A stretch of DNA of 9,391 nucleotides from an uncultured Alistipes sp. (GCA_900769525.1 CAAGGY010000160.1:1-9391); one strand, 5' to 3'. Positions 1 through 7,485 are shown, counted from the first letter of the stretch. A program made the numbers and translations. Notes: generated from the sequence alone by a model not told the origin.

Positions 1-1626
1 ATGGATATTCAGAAGAACCTTGGCATGACCGATGCCACGGTGTTCCGTTCGTCGTTCAATCGTCCTAACCTCTACTATGAGCTACGTCCTAAGCACAACG
101 TAGACCACGACATCATCCGTTTCATCAAGCAGAATTCTGGCAATAGTGGTATCATCTACTGCCTTAGCCGCAAGAAGGTTGAGGAGCTTGCCGAGCTGTT
201 GGTGGCCAATGGCATTAAGGCCTTAGCCTACCACGCAGGTATGGATGCTCAGACACGTGCCGACAACCAGGATGACTTCTTGCACGAGCGTGTAGATGTC
301 ATCGTCGCCACGATTGCCTTCGGTATGGGTATCGACAAGCCAGATGTACGCTACGTGATTCACTACGACATCCCTAAGTCGTTGGAGGGCTACTATCAGG
401 AGACTGGTCGTGCAGGTCGTGATGGTGGCGAGGGTCACTGCTTGACATTCTACAGCTATAAGGATATCCAGAAGCTCGAAAAGTTTATGCAGGGCAAGCC
501 TGTTGCCGAGCAGGAGATTGGTAAGCTACTTCTGTTGGAGACAGTATCCTATGCCGAGAGCTCGATGTGTCGTCGTCGCTCACTGTTGCACTACTTTGGA
601 GAGGAGTACACAGAGGGTAACTGCGGCAGCTGCGACAACTGCTGTAACCCTAAGCCAAAGGTCGAGGCCAAGGAGGAGCTCCAGCTCGCTCTCGAGGCAC
701 TCAAGGCTATTGGCGACAAATTTAAGATTGACCACCTCGTAGCAGTGCTGATGGGTAAGACCACAGCGATGATTAAGAGCTATGGCCATAACAAATTAGA
801 GGTGTTTGGTGCAGGCCAGGACAAGGATATCCGCTTCTGGAATGCTGTTGTTCGCCAGGGCCTCATCATGGGCTTTATCGACAAGAATATCGAGAACTAC
901 GGACTTATATCTATAAATAAGCGAGGTGAGGAGTATATCAAGAGTCCTAAGTCTGTAACCATCACTCTCGACCACGACTACGACTCGGAGGAGGAGAACG
1001 AGGTTGCAGGCCCTATGAAGGGTGGCGGTGCTGCCGACGAGGAGCTCTTCGCAATGCTCAAGGATTTGCGTCGTAAGGTTGCAAAGCAGAATGGCCTGGC
1101 ACCTTATGTCATCTTCCAGGATCCATCACTCGAGGATATGTCTATTCAGTACCCTATCACCATCGAGGAGATGCAGACAATCTCTGGTGTAGGTGTGGGC
1201 AAGGCACAGAAGTATGGTGCCGAGTTTATCGACCTTATCAAGCGTTATGTCGATGAGAAGGAGATTATCCGCCCTCAGGATATGGTCGTTAAGGGTGTTG
1301 CCAACAAGTCGAACAACAAAATCTTCATCATCCAGTCTATCGACCGCAAGATGGACTTTGAGGATATCGCACGTGCCCGCAACCTCGACATGGACGAGCT
1401 GCTCACCGAGATTGAGACCATCGTAAACTCTGGTACTCGCCTCGATATTCAGTACTACCTCAACACCATTATGGACGAGGATAAGGTCGAGGATATCTAC
1501 CTCTACTTCAAGGAGGATGCCGAGACCGACTCGCTTGATGCCGCTATCGAGGAGCTTGGCTCAGAGTATAGCGAGGAGGAGATTCGCTTGGTGCGCATCA
1601 AGTTTATCTCGGAGGTGGCTAATTAA
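1..1626 (+). CDS. recQ: ATP-dependent DNA helicase RecQ, 3' part (5' end outside window)
   Basis: RecQ unwinds DNA 3'-to-5' in recombination and replication-fork repair. The window holds 541 residues. The helicase motor's first half (Walker A, DEAH box) is missing because the gene begins upstream, so the ATG at base 1 is an internal Met; about 190 residues are lost if the full protein is near 730 aa, as in Bacteroides relatives. Seen in order: second RecA-like lobe with motif V around residues 98-126 (VATIAFGMGIDKPDV) and motif VI at 131-141 (YYQETGRAGRD); zinc-binding region with Cys190, Cys208, Cys211 and Cys214; RQC winged helix about 222-325; HRDC domain about 345-420 (PYVIFQD, ISGVGVGKA); and a C-terminal extension about 436-541 resembling the helix-turn-helix domain at the end of Bacteroidetes RecQ proteins. 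ksgA follows after 48 bp on the same strand. The domains present look intact. Confidence 0.96.
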   Translation: MDIQKNLGMTDATVFRSSFNRPNLYYELRPKHNVDHDIIRFIKQNSGNSGIIYCLSRKKVEELAELLVANGIKALAYHAGMDAQTRADNQDDFLHERVDVIVATIAFGMGIDKPDVRYVIHYDIPKSLEGYYQETGRAGRDGGEGHCLTFYSYKDIQKLEKFMQGKPVAEQEIGKLLLLETVSYAESSMCRRRSLLHYFGEEYTEGNCGSCDNCCNPKPKVEAKEELQLALEALKAIGDKFKIDHLVAVLMGKTTAMIKSYGHNKLEVFGAGQDKDIRFWNAVVRQGLIMGFIDKNIENYGLISINKRGEEYIKSPKSVTITLDHDYDSEEENEVAGPMKGGGAADEELFAMLKDLRRKVAKQNGLAPYVIFQDPSLEDMSIQYPITIEEMQTISGVGVGKAQKYGAEFIDLIKRYVDEKEIIRPQDMVVKGVANKSNNKIFIIQSIDRKMDFEDIARARNLDMDELLTEIETIVNSGTRLDIQYYLNTIMDEDKVEDIYLYFKEDAETDSLDAAIEELGSEYSEEEIRLVRIKFISEVAN

Positions 1627-1674
1627 TCAATTTAGAAGAACTATATATTAAAATAAGGTAGGAGCATTTTACCT

Positions 1675-2460
1675 ATGGCTGAAGTTCGTGCAAAAAAGGC
1701 CCTCGGACAGCACTTTCTGACCGACTTAAATATCGCTCGCAAGATTGCGACATCACTCTCTGGCGGCAGCACCGAGAATCCAGATAAGGTTTTAGAGGTG
1801 GGCTGCGGCATGGGTGTTCTCACGCAGTTTTTGTTGCAGCGCGACGACATAGTAACCTACGGCGCCGAGATCGACACCGAGTCGGTGGAGTATCTCAATG
1901 CTCACTACCCAGAGTTTAGCCCACGACTCACCGAGGGCGACTTCCTCAAGATGGACCTAAGAGAGGTGTATGGTGATAGGCTCAAGATTATCGGCAACTT
2001 CCCATATAATATCTCGTCGCAGATATTCTTCAAGGTGCTCGAGAACCGTGACATCGTCCCTGAGTGCGTTGGCATGATTCAGAAGGAGGTCGCCGTGCGC
2101 CTTGCCGAGCCTCCAGGCTCTAAGGAGTATGGCATTTTGAGCGTATTGTTGCAGGCGTGGTACGACATCGACTACCTCTTCACCGTTGGTGAGAAGGTCT
2201 TTAATCCACCGCCTAAGGTCAAGAGTGCCGTGGTGCGCCTTGTGCGCAACAATGTCGAGCACCTCAACTGCGACGAGCAGCTATTCATCAAGGTCGTAAA
2301 GGCCTCGTTTGGCCAGCGCCGTAAGATGATTCGCAACTCGCTCAAGGCCGTATTTGGCAACTTTGGTGGCCAGGAGCACCGCTTCTTCTCGATGCGTGCC
2401 GAGCAGCTCTCTGTTGCTGACTTTGTGGAGCTCACGCAGTGGGTCGATCAGAATAAATAA
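1675..2460 (+). CDS. rsmA: 16S rRNA (adenine(1518)-N6/adenine(1519)-N6)-dimethyltransferase
   Basis: Also called KsgA. It uses S-adenosylmethionine to dimethylate two adjacent adenines in the 3'-terminal hairpin of 16S rRNA late in small-subunit assembly. The 261-aa product has the family's usual length and all its signatures: K-x-LGQHFL near the N-terminus (8-15), SAM-binding motif I EVGCGMGVLT (41-50), acidic Glu65 closing the next strand, G-D-F (88-90), catalytic NFPY (108-111), VFNPPPKVKSAVV (175-187) and the basic FGQRRKMIRNSL (212-223) of the C-terminal RNA-binding domain. The ATG fits because it gives the canonical short lead into LGQHFL. An AGGAG-like sequence lies about 12 bp upstream, inside the loop of a possible 5-bp hairpin. 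It follows recQ by 48 bp and precedes the PH-like gene by 17 bp, so co-transcription is likely. Confidence 0.97.
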   Translation: MAEVRAKKALGQHFLTDLNIARKIATSLSGGSTENPDKVLEVGCGMGVLTQFLLQRDDIVTYGAEIDTESVEYLNAHYPEFSPRLTEGDFLKMDLREVYGDRLKIIGNFPYNISSQIFFKVLENRDIVPECVGMIQKEVAVRLAEPPGSKEYGILSVLLQAWYDIDYLFTVGEKVFNPPPKVKSAVVRLVRNNVEHLNCDEQLFIKVVKASFGQRRKMIRNSLKAVFGNFGGQEHRFFSMRAEQLSVADFVELTQWVDQNK

Positions 2461-2477
2461 CCCAAAATCAACATATT

Positions 2478-2987
2478 ATGGCACTCAATAAGTACTATGT
2501 TGCTCCATTTCGCTGGAGCAAGACCGTGTGGATTATTAGCATCATCTCGACGATAGTGCTCATCGGCACAGCTATTATGTGCCTTATCACCCCCGAACTT
2601 GCTGAGGGTTTTGGAAGATATGTGCTGACAGCTCTGCTGCTACCACTACCCATTGTCTGCTTCTGCCTCTCACCACGCTATCTCTGTCTATATGGCCCAA
2701 CACTTATCATCAAGCGCTGGGTGGGCAGTGTGACAATACCCGTTGGCGACATCATCTCGGTTACTGAGGCGGAGCGCAAAACGGTGATGTTCTCGAAACG
2801 CACAATGGGCAACGGAGGCCTCTTTGGCTACTACGGCCACTACCACAATCACTTATATGGCAAGTTTAGGATGTTTGCCACCGATTTATCTAACCTCTAT
2901 CTTATCCGCACAGCAAAGGGTAACTATGTGATAAGTTGCTCAAACCCTGAGCTTATCGCAAAGCTTAGAGATATGATTCAGAAGTAG
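2478..2987 (+). CDS. Small membrane protein with bacterial PH-like domain
   Basis: A 169-aa protein of unknown function. Two hydrophobic helices at about residues 18-38 and 47-65 form a hairpin in the inner membrane. A cytosolic beta-rich domain follows (about 68-169) and resembles the bacterial pleckstrin-homology-like (bPH) families: ...YLCLYGPTLIIKRW..., a switch to I-P-V-x-D-I, a Gly-rich turn (GNGGLFGYYG, 111-120) and a final strand-helix YVISCSNPELIAKLRDMI. In such families the segment after the helices is a PH fold; the ligand is unknown. The aromatic/His stretch GYYGHYHNHLYG (117-128) is striking, but this loop is Gly/aromatic-rich in relatives too. The gene starts 17 bp after rsmA and ends 7 bp before a hairpin terminator, so it is likely the last gene of the recQ-rsmA transcript. 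No link to rRNA methylation or helicase work is implied. Confidence 0.8.
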   Translation: MALNKYYVAPFRWSKTVWIISIISTIVLIGTAIMCLITPELAEGFGRYVLTALLLPLPIVCFCLSPRYLCLYGPTLIIKRWVGSVTIPVGDIISVTEAERKTVMFSKRTMGNGGLFGYYGHYHNHLYGKFRMFATDLSNLYLIRTAKGNYVISCSNPELIAKLRDMIQK

Positions 2988-2993
2988 ATAAAC

Positions 2994-3032
2994 AAAAATT
3001 AGGTTACCCCGACGGAGCAACCTAATTTTTTT
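2994..3032. terminator. Bidirectional rho-independent terminator between convergent genes
   Basis: The arms AAAAATTAGGTT and AACCTAATTTTT are perfect complements. An imperfect inner stem (CC/GG around GAC) closes the loop. T-runs follow on both strands, 7 bases on the + side. It sits 7 bp after the PH-like gene's stop and 15 bp past the stop of the leftward lipoprotein, so it can serve both. Confidence 0.88.
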
Positions 3033-3046
3033 GTAGCGTCCAATAC

Positions 3047-4990
3047 TTAGAACACCTTGAGTCTCTGCGGTGCTGCAGCCTTCGATGCTGACTGACCTAA
3101 GATCTTGTTGAGAATCTCCTCCAATGGGCGCTTTGTCGAGGCGTTGTAGTCATACATAAATGGCTCAGACATCCACATCTCAGAGTAGTTGCCACGGTAG
3201 TCCATACATACTGCGCACATCACATAAAGCTTACCATTCTCACCCGTAAGTAGCTGTGTCTTAGCGCATGGATAGCTCACGAGGTCGGCAAATATAGCCT
3301 GCTGACCATAAACCGACACCTCCTGAGCTGAGTAGATGCAGTAGAACATATCCTGCGTAGGCTGCTCGGTGAATATCTCCGACCACATAGCATACCAGCC
3401 CATAGTCTCGAACATGCCATAGTTGTAGAAGTAGTCGGAATCGTAGGCCTCAAGCTCCATAAGGCTGTAAGGGCCATTGAAGTCTACACGCAACACACTA
3501 TTCTCACACTCGCTCTCAGCATCGGTAGTAAAGTCGTAGCGGAAGAGGTCGGTAGTCACCACACCGCCATAGTAGCCATAAGCAAGAATCGAGTATGCGG
3601 TCTCTGGCTGTAGGGTGTTGAGGTGGCTAAATATCTCACCGTGGTATGAGTCCATCGAGAAATTGTCATTCAGCCAGTCGATAATCTCACTATTAGAGCT
3701 CTCTGGCACCTCGCTAAATGGCACGATTGCCACGGTATAATACTCATCTGTTGAAGGTGTTACTGTCACATCAGCCACACGCACATACTTATTCTCAACC
3801 TTGATATCGAGAGTCATCTCCGAATCACCAATAGCCTCAGTTGAGAAGTTCTTGATTTGGGGCTTTGACACCACCTGTGGTAGGCCGTCAACCATATCTA
3901 CTGCATAGATTACCAAAGCGTAGTTGGTTTCGCCCTTTAGTACTTCGCTATACTCCTCCTGACCTTTGAGGCACATAATCTCGATAATCTGGTCGGCAGC
4001 GTAGCCCGATGCCATAAGCTCGCTCATCATATTGAGCCATACGCTTGATACGAGCTCTGAGTAGTCGTCATCTACCTCAGCGTTGCGATACATATAGTCG
4101 CCCTCTTCGTAAACTGTGAGGTAGTAGTAGCCATCCCAGTTTTGTGGTGTGATGTTGTATGTGGCATTAGGGCCATTGACCTCCACATTCACATCAAACT
4201 CCACCTCTATAAGCTCCTCGCTCTGGAGTGTAACTAACTGATATGTAACTGGCGATGCCAACCAGTAGTCGTTGTTCTCCTCGTTAAACTCGATGGCATA
4301 GACATAGAGAACATACTCCTTGCCAGGCACCATACCGGTCCAATCAATAGAGTACTCACCCTGATATGCAATATAGTTCATCAAGAAGAACTCCTTGAGC
4401 AGCGGAGCCTCCCACTGCTCGGCAAAGGCCATATAGTAGTTGTAATCGTCCTGGAACAACTCCTCGGCTGTTGTGATGTTGGCCATTAAGAAGTAGTCTA
4501 CCTCAGCCATATAGGCGATATAGGCGTAATCCTCGTTCGATGGCGTGATAAGCGTAGTGCACGATGTTGAGGTGCTATCGGTTATCTCCAACTCAAAGGT
4601 TATGGCGTCAAACTTCGCCTGCTTAACCATGATGTACTGAGTATCTACATTTGGATAGGTGATACGCAGACGTGTCTCACGCGCACCCTGCTCCTTGTTC
4701 TTTGCTACATTAAAGCTCAGTGTGCCGCTGCTTGCCACGACATCAGTAATCCACTCCACATCGGTTGCTGCAACGATGTCGATACCCTCGATACCATTGT
4801 TAATGACGTAGTTAACACTCGCCTTGCCACCCTCGGAGTCTATCTCAACAACGAGTTTCTCGCCAAGCTCTGCGAACTCCACCGAGGTGGTTGTGCTTGG
4901 CTTATCAATAGGCGCATCCTGCTGGCACGATACAGATATCGCAGCCACGACAATAGAGATAAAAAATGTTAGAAGTCTAAAAGTTCTCAT
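3047..4990 (-). CDS. BACON-domain lipoprotein with three Ig/Fn3-like modules (leftward paralogue)
   Basis: A 647-aa predicted surface lipoprotein of unknown ligand. The ATG at 4990 is chosen over an in-frame GTG six bases upstream because it gives a typical lipoprotein signal (MRTFRLL, hydrophobic to about residue 18, then VSC with lipidated Cys22), begins MRTF like its divergent neighbour, and fits a -7 element ending about 37 bp upstream. After the Cys come Q-Q-D-A and a Ser/Thr/Pro linker. A BACON domain spans about 37-127 (EIDSEGGKASVNY; a W-I at 80-81; YIMVKQAKF at the end), a fold linked to glycan or mucin binding in Bacteroidetes. Three modules follow, about 130-258, 263-387 and 391-490, each with a T/V-x-TP...YY core and a Y-x-L-x-V/I-Y-A strand. 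The C-terminal domain, about 495-620, is rich in Tyr, Trp, Met and Cys. Acidic overall, codon use mixed. No catalytic motif recognised; binding is inferred from the BACON domain only. Confidence 0.86.
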   Translation of the reverse strand: MRTFRLLTFFISIVVAAISVSCQQDAPIDKPSTTTSVEFAELGEKLVVEIDSEGGKASVNYVINNGIEGIDIVAATDVEWITDVVASSGTLSFNVAKNKEQGARETRLRITYPNVDTQYIMVKQAKFDAITFELEITDSTSTSCTTLITPSNEDYAYIAYMAEVDYFLMANITTAEELFQDDYNYYMAFAEQWEAPLLKEFFLMNYIAYQGEYSIDWTGMVPGKEYVLYVYAIEFNEENNDYWLASPVTYQLVTLQSEELIEVEFDVNVEVNGPNATYNITPQNWDGYYYLTVYEEGDYMYRNAEVDDDYSELVSSVWLNMMSELMASGYAADQIIEIMCLKGQEEYSEVLKGETNYALVIYAVDMVDGLPQVVSKPQIKNFSTEAIGDSEMTLDIKVENKYVRVADVTVTPSTDEYYTVAIVPFSEVPESSNSEIIDWLNDNFSMDSYHGEIFSHLNTLQPETAYSILAYGYYGGVVTTDLFRYDFTTDAESECENSVLRVDFNGPYSLMELEAYDSDYFYNYGMFETMGWYAMWSEIFTEQPTQDMFYCIYSAQEVSVYGQQAIFADLVSYPCAKTQLLTGENGKLYVMCAVCMDYRGNYSEMWMSEPFMYDYNASTKRPLEEILNKILGQSASKAAAPQRLKVF

Positions 4991-5026
4991 AGGCACATAT
5001 TAGGTACATTAGTTTTATTTTCTGAG

Positions 5027-5058
5027 CAAAGATATGATTTTTATTGTCATTATACAAT
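5027..5058 (-). promoter_or_regulatory. Bacteroidetes-type promoter for the leftward lipoprotein
   Basis: Read on the - strand, TATCTTTG (5034-5027) matches the Bacteroidetes -7 consensus TAnnTTTG exactly. ATTG (5058-5055), 3 of 4 bases of the -33 TTTG, lies 20 bp upstream, within the usual 19-21 bp. This puts the transcript start near 5020 and gives a leader of about 30 nt. The inverted repeat TATTGT-6-ACAATA (5042-5059) covers the -33 element. Confidence 0.68.
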
Positions 5059-5059
5059 A
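5042..5059. promoter_or_regulatory. Inverted repeat TATTGT-N6-ACAATA over the -33 element
   Basis: Two perfect 6-bp arms are separated by CATTAT, in the middle of the divergent intergenic region and over the putative -33 element of the leftward promoter. The symmetry suits a dimeric repressor or activator, but such an A/T-rich repeat can also occur by chance. No cognate regulator lies in the window. Confidence 0.3.
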
Positions 5060-5120
5060 GTCTACACATAATCCAACTATTTTTTTTCTTTCCCAGAGCT
5101 ATTATTTTGATTTTTATTAC

Positions 5121-5128
5121 TATATTTG
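5121..5128 (+). promoter_or_regulatory. Candidate -7 element of the rightward lipoprotein
   Basis: TATATTTG matches the Bacteroidetes -7 consensus TAnnTTTG exactly and lies 73 bp before the ATG, implying a leader of roughly 65-70 nt. No TTTG stands at the normal 19-21 bp upstream; the nearest, at 5106-5109, is only 11 bp away. The -33 part is therefore weak or different. The leader after it is almost pure A/T near the start codon, as is common in well-translated Bacteroidetes genes without a Shine-Dalgarno site. Confidence 0.42.
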
Positions 5129-5201
5129 TCGCTTGAAGAGGTGTTTTTTTTGAGAGAATAAATACTAAATACAATTTACTAATTATTAACTTAAATTAAC
5201 T

Positions 5202-7310
5202 ATGCGAACATTTACAAATTTGTTGAAGTTTGGCCTCTTGCCACTTCTATGTTTTGCACTCGTAGTTGGCTGTACTAAGGACAACAACGAGGTCGGTCCA
5301 GAGAACCCTGAGGATCCTACGCTTGTGAAGGATTGCACAATCGAGTTGGGCAAGACCTCTGTTTCTGCAAGCCTTGCAGGTGGTTCATACCTCATCGAGT
5401 ACTCAATCAAGTACAATGGCGAGGGTGAGAACCCACACAAGAGTGAGAAGATCTCTGCTGAGGCTGCTGAGTCTTGGGTAAAGGATTTCAACTACGGCAT
5501 CACAGGTGCTCTTCAGTTCTCTGTTGAGGCTAACCCAACTGACGCTACGCGTGAGTGCTTGGTAACTGTTAAGTACCGCTACGCTGAGGATGTTGTCTTC
5601 ACAGTTAAGCAGGGTGCTGCTGTTAAGGCAGGCTTTACTTTGGAGAACGTAACAGCCACTTACTTCGACTACACTGTTGACGTAATTCCTGAGAACAAGA
5701 CTTTGCCATACATCGTGATGTCAGCTTCTCCAGAGTATATCATCGCTTCAGGCTTCGAGACTGGTGAGGACTACTACGAGGATGACCTCGCATACTTTGC
5801 TTGGTTGGGCCAGTTCTACGGTATGTCAGCTGCTCAGATTATGCAGGAGCGTGCTAAGGTCGGCGACCAGCGCGGTGTTACCGTTTCTAACGGTGCTTCA
5901 GGTGTGCCTTACACATTCTACTGCTACTACTTCGACTATGAGTCTGGCGCATTGCTCTCTGACGTGACATTCTTCACTGTTTGGACTGCTAAGCCTGAGA
6001 AGCAGGAGGTAGATTTCGAGATGAATTACGAGATCACTGAGGGTACATTGGTTAAGGCTGATGTAACTCCTGTAGGCTACACTGGCGACTACTACTTCGA
6101 TGTTCTTAACAGCATCCAGGTTAACGACTACCTCGAGAATATGGAGTTCCTTAACAACGACCCATCTCGTGTTGTTGAGTACTGGTGGGCAAATGCTGTT
6201 CAGGAGATGATGAAGGATATGTCTAACGCCGACATCGTCGCTCAGTTCACTTGCGTTGGTAACTACGATGATGGTACTCCTAAGAGCCACTTCGAGTTCG
6301 AGCTCTTGGCTAATCACGACTACTACCTCTTCGCATTCGCAATGGAGGAGAATGGTCTCTGCTGCTCAACTCCTAAGGTTGTTAAGTTTACTACTGGTGA
6401 TGTTGCAATGTCTGATAACGAGATTTCTCTTGAGGTAAGCAACCTCACTTCACGCACAGCTAACTTCACATTCACTCCAACTAACGATGACTACTATGTA
6501 GCTGGTTGGGAGAAGGCTTCAGATTGGGCTACATACGGTAGCAACGATGCAGAGCGTCAGGAGTACCTCCTCCACAATATGAGCTACGAGCTCCTCAGCG
6601 GTAAGGCTACTACAAGCGTAATCGACCTCGAGATGGAGACTGAGTACGTTCTCTATGCATTCGGTTCACGTGGTGGTGTGGCAACTACTTCGCAGATCTT
6701 CACTCAGGCATTCAAGACTAAGGGTGATAATGGTGATGTATCTATCGAGCTTGTTGACAACGGCTACTACGATGCTGCAGACTTCGCTAACCACGCAGGT
6801 TACGAGTACTTGTCTAACTACTCTGGCCTTGCTATCTTCCCAATTGAGGTTAAGTTCAGCTCTGACAACCACGGTGCATACTTCTTCGACACATACAACT
6901 GGACAGGTCGTTCAGAGTCTGAATACTACACAGATAAGCAGTACATCGATGGTCTTGTATGGTCTATCAACCAGTATGGTTCACATACTGCAACCCACAC
7001 TTACACATTCCTTGAGTTTGGTGGTAAGTATGAGTTCGTAGCTCTCGTATTCGATGCTGATGGTGCAATGTCTAAGCTCTACAGAGAGTGGATCGAGCCT
7101 ACATACGATGGTTGTGGCGACGCTGCTAACTACGTAGCTTGGTGGGATGCTTACCAGGCAAGCCAGAACGAGGGTCCTAACCTCCAGAGCCTTGTTGTCG
7201 ACAGCAGCGAGCTCTTCAAGGCTAAGGGCAACTACGGCAAGCGCGTGTCAGAGATGACATTCAACACCGAGAATAAGGTTGTTGCTCACGACGAGAATGA
7301 TGCACGCTAA
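5202..7310 (+). CDS. BACON-domain lipoprotein with three Ig/Fn3-like modules (rightward, high-expression codons)
   Basis: A 702-aa predicted surface lipoprotein, ligand unknown. The signal peptide (MRTFTNLLKF, hydrophobic to about 22) ends in VGC with Cys24 as the lipid site. The following T-K-D-N-N-E and acidic/Pro linker resemble the charged export signal of Bacteroidetes surface lipoproteins. A BACON domain covers about 45-137 (IELGKTSVSASLAGGSYLIEY; SWVKDF; VVFTVKQGA). Three modules lie at about 144-262, 269-398 and 405-506, the second and third with the TP...YY core. A C-terminal domain spans about 513-640 with Tyr/Trp-rich strands, then a polar tail. The architecture parallels the divergent neighbour; module 3 ends GGVATT...F.KT here and GGVVTT...F.TT there. 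Codon choice is strongly skewed to GCT, GTT, ACT/TCT, AAC, TAC, TTC and AAG, unlike the neighbour, implying abundant expression. It stands alone between its promoter and a strong terminator. No enzyme motif was recognised. Confidence 0.87.
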   Translation: MRTFTNLLKFGLLPLLCFALVVGCTKDNNEVGPENPEDPTLVKDCTIELGKTSVSASLAGGSYLIEYSIKYNGEGENPHKSEKISAEAAESWVKDFNYGITGALQFSVEANPTDATRECLVTVKYRYAEDVVFTVKQGAAVKAGFTLENVTATYFDYTVDVIPENKTLPYIVMSASPEYIIASGFETGEDYYEDDLAYFAWLGQFYGMSAAQIMQERAKVGDQRGVTVSNGASGVPYTFYCYYFDYESGALLSDVTFFTVWTAKPEKQEVDFEMNYEITEGTLVKADVTPVGYTGDYYFDVLNSIQVNDYLENMEFLNNDPSRVVEYWWANAVQEMMKDMSNADIVAQFTCVGNYDDGTPKSHFEFELLANHDYYLFAFAMEENGLCCSTPKVVKFTTGDVAMSDNEISLEVSNLTSRTANFTFTPTNDDYYVAGWEKASDWATYGSNDAERQEYLLHNMSYELLSGKATTSVIDLEMETEYVLYAFGSRGGVATTSQIFTQAFKTKGDNGDVSIELVDNGYYDAADFANHAGYEYLSNYSGLAIFPIEVKFSSDNHGAYFFDTYNWTGRSESEYYTDKQYIDGLVWSINQYGSHTATHTYTFLEFGGKYEFVALVFDADGAMSKLYREWIEPTYDGCGDAANYVAWWDAYQASQNEGPNLQSLVVDSSELFKAKGNYGKRVSEMTFNTENKVVAHDENDAR

Positions 7311-7333
7311 TTCGCTCAACGAGCAGACGTTAA

Positions 7334-7366
7334 GTAGAGGTCACTTCGGTGGCCTCTACTTTTTTT
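7334..7366 (+). terminator. Strong rho-independent terminator of the rightward lipoprotein
   Basis: An 11-bp stem, GTAGAGGTCAC paired with GTGGCCTCTAC (one G-U pair), is closed by an extra-stable UUCG tetraloop and followed by seven T. It begins 24 bp after the stop codon. Confidence 0.95.
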
Positions 7367-7368
7367 GT

Positions 7369-7392
7369 GGATTCTGCTGAGTTCTGGTAGGG
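7369..7392. repeat. Degenerate inverted copies of the decamer repeat
   Basis: GGATTCTGCT and GAGTTCTGGT stand in tandem directly after the terminator, followed by AGGG. Each matches 8 of 10 bases of GGGTTCTGAT, the reverse complement of the decamer array starting 24 bp downstream. Together with 7417-7440 they could form an imperfect 24-bp hairpin with a 24-nt loop. Confidence 0.5.
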
Positions 7393-7416
7393 AGCGGTTA
7401 GACCTTAAAGAGAGCG

Positions 7417-7480
7417 CCCCATCAGAACCCATCAGAACCCATTAGAACCCATCAGAACCCATCAGAACCCATAACCACCC
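7417..7480. repeat. Tandem decamer array (ATCAGAACCC)n with regular C/G-runs
   Basis: Five head-to-tail decamers (units starting at 7421, 7431, 7441, 7451 and 7461; the third has ATT for ATC) are followed by a degenerate sixth, ATAACCACCC. CCCC at 7417-7420 precedes them. The - strand therefore carries seven runs of three or four G separated by exactly 7 nt, which satisfies the common G-quadruplex pattern G3-N1-7. The array lies between two convergent terminators and is not coding. No IS ends or target duplications were seen. Confidence 0.92.
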
Positions 7481-7485
7481 ATCAC

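Noticed and set aside
1..3. ATG at base 1 as the true start of recQ
   Set aside because: The protein would lack Walker A and DEAH motifs; the sequence begins in mid-helicase, so this is an internal Met at the window edge.
4994..4996. In-frame GTG as start of the leftward lipoprotein
   Set aside because: The ATG six bases later gives the same MRTF start as the paralogue and a standard signal peptide; GTG adds only two residues.
5141..5152. T-run before the rightward lipoprotein as a terminator or attenuator
   Set aside because: No GC stem precedes the T-run; it is just the A/T-rich leader.
5898..6317. 139-codon open frame on the - strand inside the rightward lipoprotein
   Set aside because: It is a by-product of the skewed codon use of the sense gene; no recognisable domain or promoter.
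6655..7041. 128-codon frame in another phase of the rightward lipoprotein
   Set aside because: Ser/Thr/Leu-rich low-complexity translation typical of an off-frame reading of T-ending codons.
7417..7480. CRISPR array
   Set aside because: Units are 10 bp and directly abutting, with no spacers and no cas genes nearby.
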